Below, piece by piece: positions 57,082 to 64,000 of a DNA stretch of 64,000 nucleotides. This DNA comes from Thinopyrum elongatum. Its lineage: Eukaryota; Streptophyta; Magnoliopsida; Poales; Poaceae. The notes below the pieces were generated by a model that saw nothing but the letters and a program-made list of their open reading frames with translations, had not been told where the DNA came from and did no database searches. The translations under genes were made by a program, and so were the position numbers. Positions within the stretch are counted from its first letter, which is position 1. Each line of letters opens with the position of its first letter. The DNA lies in contig CM022302.1 in assembly GCA_011799875.1 (NCBI GenBank), forward strand, positions 320,334,144 to 320,398,143, given 5' to 3'.

Positions 57082-59164
57082 GAGAGAATTCCTTATTTGG
57101 CTCTTTTTTAAAATTTGCTTCCCTTTTTGACCTAAAACAAAAATTCCTTCCCTTTTTGACACTTAAACTTCATTTTCTTCCCTCAATGACATTTCCGTCT
57201 ATTTTTGCTACTCATGGTGTTCAGTGTGAGGTAAAAAGATCATTTTGCCCCTACTGCACTATGTGACTATCCCGGACATCTAAGTTAAAAAGAAATCAGT
57301 TCACCAATTTTTATAAAGATGTTCACAGGTATTTTGCATATATATGTTTCAATATTTTTTCTTAGCTAAACTGATCTGTGCGTATAAAAGCTGTAGAAAT
57401 CATCTGCAGAACTTGTATTATCATATCTATATCAAACGACTACAATAGAAGAAGGGCTACAGGTGCAAAAATAAAAAAAGGAACCTGGGCCATTGGATCG
57501 TAGGTGGGTGGCACAGATTCAGGTGGATGGATCTCAGCCACTTAATGTACATTTTACGGAAAACCCTTACTAGCAACTAGTTATAAAACAGAACATTTGC
57601 AACAACCACCTTAAGTATTTCATCTCCCTCTCCATTCATGTTGTCCAACGACCCTTATAGAGTCTGCAGTGTTGAAGCCCCATATCCTATTAGACCCTTA
57701 TACAGTCTGCAGTGATGAAGCCCCATATCCTATTTAGTTATACTGCTTAAAATCTTTGCATGTATCTACTTCATCAAAACCATGCATATTTCAGTGCATT
57801 ATTCGTGGCTTGTACTACATCACTAATTATGCAAAAAGAAGCTGAATACGATTGTCAGTGCAAAAGTATGTCGATATGTATCACAAATATGTGAGTACAT
57901 AGATCAAATTAAGCCACCCTTTGAAGTATAACTAAACATCAGACTGTACAATTCCAGATTGAGCATATCACAAGCATACATATCTTTATGAGACATGATA
58001 GCACTATTTTTAGTACATGGCCAGCAAGACAAAGTATTAAGGACTAATATGATCATCACTCAACAGGCATTGCTATTTAAAACAATAAGATCTACTATCT
58101 TGACGGTACATAATAGAAAAGCTCTAGCATTTCCCTCCAGTTCTACTACTTCTTGCTCATCAAGCTAATTTTCTGGGAGAGACCACACTAAGCAAACATG
58201 ATTCAGTTGAGCACAGACAAGTACAGATGCATGATCAAAAATAGAGTTAAATTTATCTTGCATAGAAATTCTCAATTGTCAGAAAAGGGAGACTTTGATA
58301 AAAGCTTCTTCTATCCATCTTAGTCCTGATATTTCCTGTTGCTAGAGCATCATGTATCTACAAACACAAAGAAATGCATAAAAATGGATGTATCTAGAAC
58401 TAAAATATGTCTAGATACATCCATTCCTCCGACAAGTATTTTCGGACGGAGAGAGTACATTACAAGAAAAGAAATAGGAAAATTATGTTCTCTAATCCTG
58501 ATCATGTATGTATGGAACAACTACGAATGCAATTGAAGTTCTTTTGCTGACTCGTAGATGACAAAGTAAAAAACTTTATGCTGCAGCACAAAGGCACATG
58601 TCAGACCAGTGAAGAGAAAATAAAAACAATATCATACGGCAAAATATATTCACGTACGAGAGTTCCCGCCGAGAAAGCCGTGCGATTCCATCAAAAGACA
58701 ATAGCTAATGGATCCAGTTGAAGCTAGACCAGGCGTTCACTTGTACGTGTACGTACGTTGCTAGGAAATTAATCAAGCTCCGCTTACAAGAATCAATCAA
58801 GCTGTCTATGTGTTTGTTTAAGGCTAACTTTGCACGCATGCATACCAGCTTCTCGTGGATTTATTCTATCGATCTAAAACCAACACCGAAGCCGAGGATC
58901 CCTCACCCTCCGCCCTGCCAGCTCCAGCATCAGCATTGACTCGGGGTGAGGAACAGGGGAGCGTTTTCTTCCTTTTTACGAGCGAGCTAAAGCAGGGGTA
59001 AAAGGGACTTTTTAGGTTGCACATGACGGTGTTAGTGGCCAAAACTAACGAAAATGTCACTGAGGGAACAAAATGAAGTTTTGATGTCAAAAAGGGAAGA
59101 GACTTTTTGTTAGGGCCAAAAAGGGAAGCAGATTTTAAGAAGGGACCAAATAAGAAATTCTCTC
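57082..59164. mobile_element. Non-autonomous Mutator-type element, 9-bp duplication GATAAGTAA
   Basis: 2083 bp bounded by long inverted ends (over 130 bp, starting GAGAGAATT and rich in TTCCCTTTTTG words) and flanked by perfect GATAAGTAA repeats at 57073-57081 and 59165-59173. A 9-bp duplication with long terminal inverted repeats is the Mutator signature. No transposase was recognised, and the ends differ from those of the giant MULE. The interior (57240-59000) is AT-rich and non-coding apart from a truncated Stowaway. Confidence 0.88.
58381..58455. mobile_element. Truncated Stowaway MITE
   Basis: Right part of a Stowaway with TATCTAGAACTAAAATATG, its inverted copy, and the end TTTTCGGACGGAGAGAG followed by TA. 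The left terminus is missing. Nested in the Mutator-type element. Confidence 0.65.
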
Positions 59165-59269
59165 GATAAGTAAGGGCAAGTACATGAGATGTTGTGTGAC
59201 GTTTGGTACGGCCTCCATAGTTTCTTGGATATTGTCATAGGTGACAGGCCTAGTTATGGTTAGGTACTA

Positions 59270-59427
59270 CCCCCTCCGTTTCTAAATATAAGTCTTTTTA
59301 GTGATTTTAATATAAACTACATACATATGTATATAGACGTAGTTTAGAGTGTAGATTTACTCATTTTGCTCCGTATATAGTTCATACTGAAATCCCTAGA
59401 AAAACTTATATTTAGAAACGAAGCGAG
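59270..59427. mobile_element. Stowaway MITE
   Basis: About 158 bp with ends CCCCCTCCGTTTCTAAATAT and ATATTTAGAAACGAAGCGAG, TA after the right end and before the left end, and a TTTTAGAGTGTAGATTTACT core as in the MITE at 12736-12892, to which it appears related. Confidence 0.88.
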
Positions 59428-59559
59428 TAGTAGCCAAGTATAGAAAGCATCATGTTAAATTACAAGAAATGTAACTGGCAAACCAAATTTTTTTGGTAAA
59501 ACTACTGAACGATTTGCAAGCCCTTCGATTGGCATCCCAGGCGTCATCCTCTCTTTCTG

Positions 59560-59932
59560 TTTCTTGATTTTGCATATGCCGGTCATGTTTCTCCCGTCTT
59601 CCTCCCCACGCCTAGCCGACGGTGCCTTCTCCGCTTCCTCCTCCCGGCCTGCAAGCCTGAGCCCGCTGTCGCGTCTGGACCCAGCGCCTTGTCGTGACCC
59701 AGCCGGGCCCGCTCCCTGCCCTTCGCGCCGACGAGCGCCTCACCCAGTCGGGCCCGCTCCCTGCCCTTCGCGCCGATGAGCGCCTCTTCATCATGCCCCC
59801 TGCGTGGCTCCTGCCGCCACACCCTTTCTCAACCCCTCCGACGCTGCCCACTCCACCGGCCGGCGCCCAGCCAATGGCGGCGCTCAACGCGGGTGGCTTC
59901 GCCCGGCCGGAGTGCCCCGGCGAGGTGAAGGG
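59560..59932 (+). other. GC-rich gene-like stretch with a 45-bp tandem duplication
   Basis: Open in several frames because of high GC content. A 45-bp unit (59697-59741) is repeated directly at 59742-59786 with two changes, so one frame repeats PGPLPALRADERL. The stretch continues across the solo LTR into 61455 onward. I recognise no protein; it may be a decayed gene or a captured first exon. Confidence 0.35.
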
Positions 59933-61449
59933 TGATGACCCACAAGTACAGGGGATCAATCGTAGTCCTTTCGATAAATAAGAGTATCAAACCCAACGAG
60001 GAGTAGAAGGAAATGATAAACGATTTTCAGCAAGGTATTCTCTGCAAGTGCTGTAAGTAATAGTGATAGATAGTTTTGTAGAAGGTAATTCGTAACGGGT
60101 AACAAGTAACAATGGTAACAAAGGTGCAACAAGGTATCCAAATCCTTTTTATAGCAAAGGACAGGCCGGAACGTTCTCTTATAACAAGCAAAGCGTTCTT
60201 GAGGACACATGTGAATTATCATCTAGTCACTTTCATCATGTTTATTTGATTCACGTTCGCTACTTTGATAATTTGATATGTGGGTGGATCGGTGTTTGGG
60301 TGTTGTTCTTACTTGAACAAGCAACCCACTTATGATTACCCCCTCTCGCAAGCATCCGCAACTACGAAAAAAAAATTAAGATAAATCTAACCATAGGATG
60401 AAACATATGGATCCAAATGAGCCCCTTACGGAATAATGAATAAACTAGGGTTTAAACTTCCATCACTTTAGCAACCCATCATCTACTTATTACTCCACAA
60501 TGCCTTCCCTTAGGCCCAAGTATGGTGAAGTGTCATGTAGTCGACGTTCACATGACACCACCAAAGAAAGCAACAACATACATATCATCAAAATATCGAA
60601 TGAATACCAAATTCACATGATTACTTATAACCAGACGTCTCTCATGCCCTCAAGAACAAAAGTAACTACTCAGAAATCATATTCATGTTCAAGATCAGAG
60701 GGGTATTGAATATCATAAAGGATCTGAACATATAATCTTCCACCAAATAAACCAACTAGCATCAACTACAAGATGTAATCAACACTACTAGCAACCAACA
60801 GGTACCAATCTGAGGTTTTGGGACAAAGATTTAATACAAGAGATGAACTAGGGTTTGAGATGAAATGGTGCTGGTGAAGATGTTGATGAAGATTGGTCCT
60901 CCCATGATGAGAGAATCGTTGGTGATGTCGATGGCTTCGATTTCCCCCTCCCAGAGGGAAGTGTCCCCGACGGAATCGCTCTGCCGGAGAGCAAAAGTGC
61001 TCCTGCCTAGGTTCCGCCTTGAGACGGCGGCGCTTCGTTCCGAAAGTCTTCTTCTGATTTTTTCTAGGGCAAATGGCATCATATAGGAGAAGATGGGCCT
61101 CGGAGGCCTGCCAAGGCCCCACAAGCTCGAGGGGCACGCCTAGGGGGTAGGGCGCGCCCCAGGCTTGTGGCTTCCCGGTGGGCCATCCTCTGGCATTTCT
61201 TTCGCCAATATTTTTTATATATTCTAAAATAATTCTCCGTAAATTTCTAGGTCATTTGGAGTTGTGCAGAATAGCTATGTTTGCTGTAGCCTTTTCCAGT
61301 CCAGAATTCCAGCTGCCGGCAATCTCCCTCTTCATGTGAAACTTGCAAAATAAGAGAGAAAAGGCATAAGAATTGCATCATAAAGTGAAATAACAATCCA
61401 AAATACAATAAATAACAGTAGGAAAACATGATGCAAAATGGACGTATCA
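59933..61449 (-). mobile_element. Solo LTR, duplication AAGGG
   Basis: 1517 bp that on the minus strand starts TGATACGTCC and ends GGGTCATCA (TG...CA), with perfect AAGGG duplications at 59928-59932 and 61450-61454. Recognisable as a very common Triticeae repeat; it contains a GC-rich promoter-like block (about 60880-61180) and no coding region. Related to the LTR at 1-1190. With duplications directly at its ends and no internal region, it fits LTR-LTR recombination. Confidence 0.85.
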
Positions 61450-61454
61450 AAGGG

Positions 61455-62080
61455 TTAGGGATTTTTATCGGGAACATGGCTCATGCATGTCCTGATAGGC
61501 GAGAGACAGGCATGGACCTTGCCGTGAAGCCGAACAAAGGCGAGGACCATGCGAGGGCCAGGCGAGCGGCTGCGACGACGCGAGGGAGATGACAGTGTGG
61601 GTTGTCATGGAGACGAAGGGCTGGAGTGGCGGCAGCGACCCCGATGACCAGGCGACCGTGGCTAGGTGGCGTTCCAATCTTTGATGACCTGGTCTCTTTG
61701 ACCTCTCCTACTTTGCCGTTCCACAAGCTGATTCCATTCTTCTGCAAATACATATACTACTCTAGCCTGAAGTTGCTCTGCTCTGCTCAGGTCCATGTGA
61801 TGGATTTATCTGAAGTTCAGTTTCTCTGTCTTTCAAACAGGTGTTTGTTTTCAGAGCATTACAATCTGTTCAACAGAGAGTCTTGTCTTCCCTAGTTGAT
61901 GGTACCATCAAGATTAACAAATAAGCTGGGCTATGGATTTGGACCCCTCATTCTGCATGATTTTGTTTCCTCCAAGGCGACTCGAGATCATGCGATCTCT
62001 GAATCTACTGAAGTCTGAACTATTTGTCTGTTGTGCCTAATACTGAGATGGCATATGCTAATATGCAGATGGATGACTGT
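61455..62080. other. Unassigned spacer continuing the GC-rich stretch
   Basis: Continuation of 59560-59932 after removal of the LTR: GC-rich to about 61670, then AT-richer with intron-like CTTTCAAACAG at about 61829-61839. No recognisable product on either strand. Confidence 0.35.
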
Positions 62081-62176
62081 GTTCATGTGCACCCAACTGA
62101 TCTTCTTTAGCATTGACAGGATCAGGTAAATGTGATCCTGTCAATGCTAAAGAAGATCAGTTGGGTGCACATGAAC
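62081..62176. repeat. Perfect inverted repeat: 44-bp arms, 8-bp loop
   Basis: The arm 62081-62124 (GTTCATGTGCACCCAACTGA to GACAGGATCA) is exactly reverse-complemented at 62133-62176, separated by GGTAAATG. Homology stops sharply at both outer edges. Transcribed RNA would form a long perfect hairpin. Confidence 0.95.
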
Positions 62177-62344
62177 AATCTGAATATTAGAGTTATGCAA
62201 AGTGTTCTTCTGGTTATTAGTAGTAAAGACAAAATCATAACGAACATATGGATGTGCAACATGCATCTTTTTTGGATCCACGATGATGAATTGCTGTTGT
62301 TTTTTGTTCATGCATGACATGGCTTGCAGCTCCAGTACCGCACC

Positions 62345-63331
62345 TAGTTCATGAAAATATACAACCGTGTAACTTATATATAAATAGAACAGTAATATAC
62401 AGACCACAGAGCTGATAAATCACATATAAACATCATGATAATTTTTTGCGCAGGAAAAAAGTTGTTCAAAAATTTGCCCCGGTAACTTCTATATGAAGAC
62501 CTTGATAATATGCACACTACAGATATGATAACTTGCACACGAACACCTTGATAACTTTTTGGCCCCGGAGGAAAAATGTCGAAAATATACCCCCGGTAAC
62601 TTCTCTGTAAATAGCACGGTAATATACACATTATACGCGTGGTAACTTACTTAGCCTATTCGTGATAACTATTGGCACTAAAAAAAGTTGTTTAAAAACA
62701 AACCCCCACCCCGGTAAATTCTGTATTAATACCTTTGATAATATGCACAACATAGATATGATAACTTGCACACTAACACCTTGGTAACCTTTTGACCCAG
62801 AGAGAAACATATATTGAAAATATAACCCGCTAACTTTCATTCAAATAGCATGACAATATACGCACCATAAGCGTGGTAATTACTTAGCGTAGGCGTGGTA
62901 TCTTTTGGCCCAGGAAAAAAGTTGTTTAAAAACATTAGCCCGGTAACTCTGTGTAAATACGTTGATAATATGCACACCACATACACGATAACTTGCACAT
63001 GAACACCTAGATGACTTTTTAACCCCGGAGGGAAAAAATGTTTGAAAACAAACCCTGATAACTTCTGTGTAAACTGCAGGGTAATATAAGCATCGTAGAC
63101 TCAATAACTCACGGGCAAACACAATGGTAATGTTTTCGACCAAGAAAAAGTAGTTAAAATATACCTTATAACTTATGTGAAAATAGCACGCTAATATACA
63201 TACCGCATACTCAATAACTTACATGCAAACCCCGCAACAACTTTGGTCAAAGGGAAAAAGTTACTGAAGAAAATACCCGCAGGTAACTTATGTAAAAATA
63301 ACATGGTAATATATGAACTGCATACAAGATA
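62345..63331. repeat. Degenerate tandem array of about 115-bp units
   Basis: The word GGTAACTTCTGTGTAAATA, with variants, recurs at about 62365, 62474, 62590, 62712, 62826, 62939, 63055, 63163 and 63281: nine units spaced 108-122 bp. Each unit also has a GATAACTTTTTGGCCCCGG-like word and AAAAAGTTGTTNAAAA. Units with GATAATATGCACAC and AATATACACA alternate in places, suggesting a dimeric higher-order unit. Minus-strand ORFs here repeat the same peptide pattern and are not genes. Confidence 0.85.
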
Positions 63332-64000
63332 ACTTTTTTTGCGGGTAGAAATTTGTATTACTCATCCACCAAAGTCCGTACAATCAATCGCAGCTAGTTC
63401 CAAAGCCTCAGGAGGGCCAGAACCTAACCAAGTCATGGTTCTACCCTCAATACGAGCAAATTTAGCTAAGCTATCACTAACTTTATTTTGGCTACGACTT
63501 ACATGAGTAATACAATTTTCACTTAGAGACATAAGATATCTAATCTCCTTGATGATGGACGAATATACCGATCTGTCAACCTCTGAAGCCTGGATCAATT
63601 TCACTGCAATTATAGAATCCATGTCGATCTGCACTGGTAACTCACTTCTCTGGATGGAGAAAGATAAACCTTCCATGCATGCACATAATTCAGCTTCAAG
63701 TGCATCCTGGCAAGAAAATAACTGCCTACAAGAAGAGAAGATGATGGTTCCCTTGTCGTCTCTTAACACCATTCCGGCACCGGCCGATCCATCAACAACA
63801 AATGAACCATCAGTACACAACTTAACCCAGCCGGGCTTAGGAGCAGACCACTTGGGGTCTGCTACGACCATTACCGCAAGTGGCCGAACTGGAGTATATG
63901 TTATGATTGACTTCCCTTTGCTAGGATCAGCAATTAGATCAGTTTTAATGCCAATTAGAGAATCCAAGTGGCTCATCAAGAACCTTCGAGATGCCTCCAT
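63332..64000 (-). mobile_element. 3' end of a minus-strand LINE, continuing past the window
   Basis: On the minus strand, the RNase H ORF is followed by ATGAGTAATACAAATTTC, TACCCGC and seven A at 63332-63338, a poly(A)-tailed 3' end typical of Triticeae LINEs. It inserted next to, or within, the 115-bp tandem array. Confidence 0.8.
63362..64000 (-). CDS. LINE RNase H-like domain, partial (5' end outside window)
   Basis: 212 open codons to the window edge, ending with a stop at 63362-63364. Motifs of the plant RVT_3 RNase H family are present: aspartate in LCTDGSFVVDGSAGAGMVL, glutamate in ALEAELCACMEGLSF, aspartate in DMDSIIAVKLI and a late aspartate in SRSQNKVSDSLAKFA. The enzyme would remove RNA from RNA:DNA hybrids in retrotransposition. 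No frameshift or stop is seen in this part. It could be the C-terminus of ORF2 or a separately annotated RNase H-like gene; the LINE-type 3' tail favours ORF2. Confidence 0.85.
   Translation of the reverse strand: MEASRRFLMSHLDSLIGIKTDLIADPSKGKSIITYTPVRPLAVMVVADPKWSAPKPGWVKLCTDGSFVVDGSAGAGMVLRDDKGTIIFSSCRQLFSCQDALEAELCACMEGLSFSIQRSELPVQIDMDSIIAVKLIQASEVDRSVYSSIIKEIRYLMSLSENCITHVSRSQNKVSDSLAKFARIEGRTMTWLGSGPPEALELAAIDCTDFGG

Noticed and set aside
62147..62840. Minus-strand frames with repeated peptides
   Set aside because: Translations of the tandem array in shifting frames; no gene.
62345..63331. Regular repeats considered as a CRISPR array
   Set aside because: Eukaryotic context; units are about 115 bp, diverged and without a constant short repeat plus unique spacers.
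1..64000. tRNA and rRNA genes
   Set aside because: No clover-leaf A/B boxes or conserved rRNA blocks noticed; the only tRNA-related match is the primer-binding site at 3316.

Overview
The window looks like nuclear DNA of a Triticeae grass (wheat, Aegilops or barley type). The evidence is a full-length Copia element with LTRs of the Angela/BARE-1/WIS type, several Stowaway MITEs with CTCCCTCCGT-type ends, grass Helitron and CACTA termini, and a plant gene with canonical GT-AG introns. Most of the 64 kb is nested transposable elements. I see one apparently intact host gene, at 49.6-57.0 kb.

Layout. 1-1190 is an LTR cut by the window edge. A Helitron 3' end follows at 1310, and a complete but dead Angela-like Copia element (1546-10364, target duplication ATTGA) is inserted into that flank. 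10.4-14.5 kb holds Stowaway MITEs, a second Helitron 3' end (11642) and minus-strand gene-fragment exons. 14.5-20.15 kb is an almost full-length L1-type LINE with ORF1, endonuclease, reverse transcriptase and RNase H. 20175-49253 is best explained as one giant Mutator-like element (MULE) about 29 kb long. 49.25-57.0 kb is a three-RRM RBP45/RBP47-type RNA-binding protein gene with promoter, six coding exons and poly(A) signal. 57.1-64 kb holds a 2-kb Mutator-type element with a 9-bp duplication, a MITE, a solo LTR with duplication AAGGG, a perfect 44-bp-arm inverted repeat, a tandem array of about 115-bp units, and the 3' end of another LINE running off the right edge.

The most notable object is the MULE. 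Its ends are 46-47 bp inverted repeats matching at about 83 percent, and they sit in a (TA)n tract. Near the right end, on the minus strand, is a FAR1/mudrA-type transposase gene. On the plus strand, from the left, runs a long multi-exon gene carrying a C48 (Ulp1-like) cysteine protease and what looks like a second, cut-off Ulp1-like module. The two genes converge, as mudrA and mudrB do in maize MuDR, and both lose their 3' exons at a CACTA/Copia block between them. Two long LTR-type elements with perfect 5-bp duplications and a CACTA remnant are also inserted; without nested DNA the element was about 16 kb. Its non-coding and intronic DNA is peppered with a TGAACTTCTG-like motif that keeps plus-strand polarity in both genes, regardless of gene direction, and flips only in the last kilobase.

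All boundaries, duplications and exon junctions were read by eye. Percentages and copy counts are estimates. No database search was possible, so family names rest on recognition.
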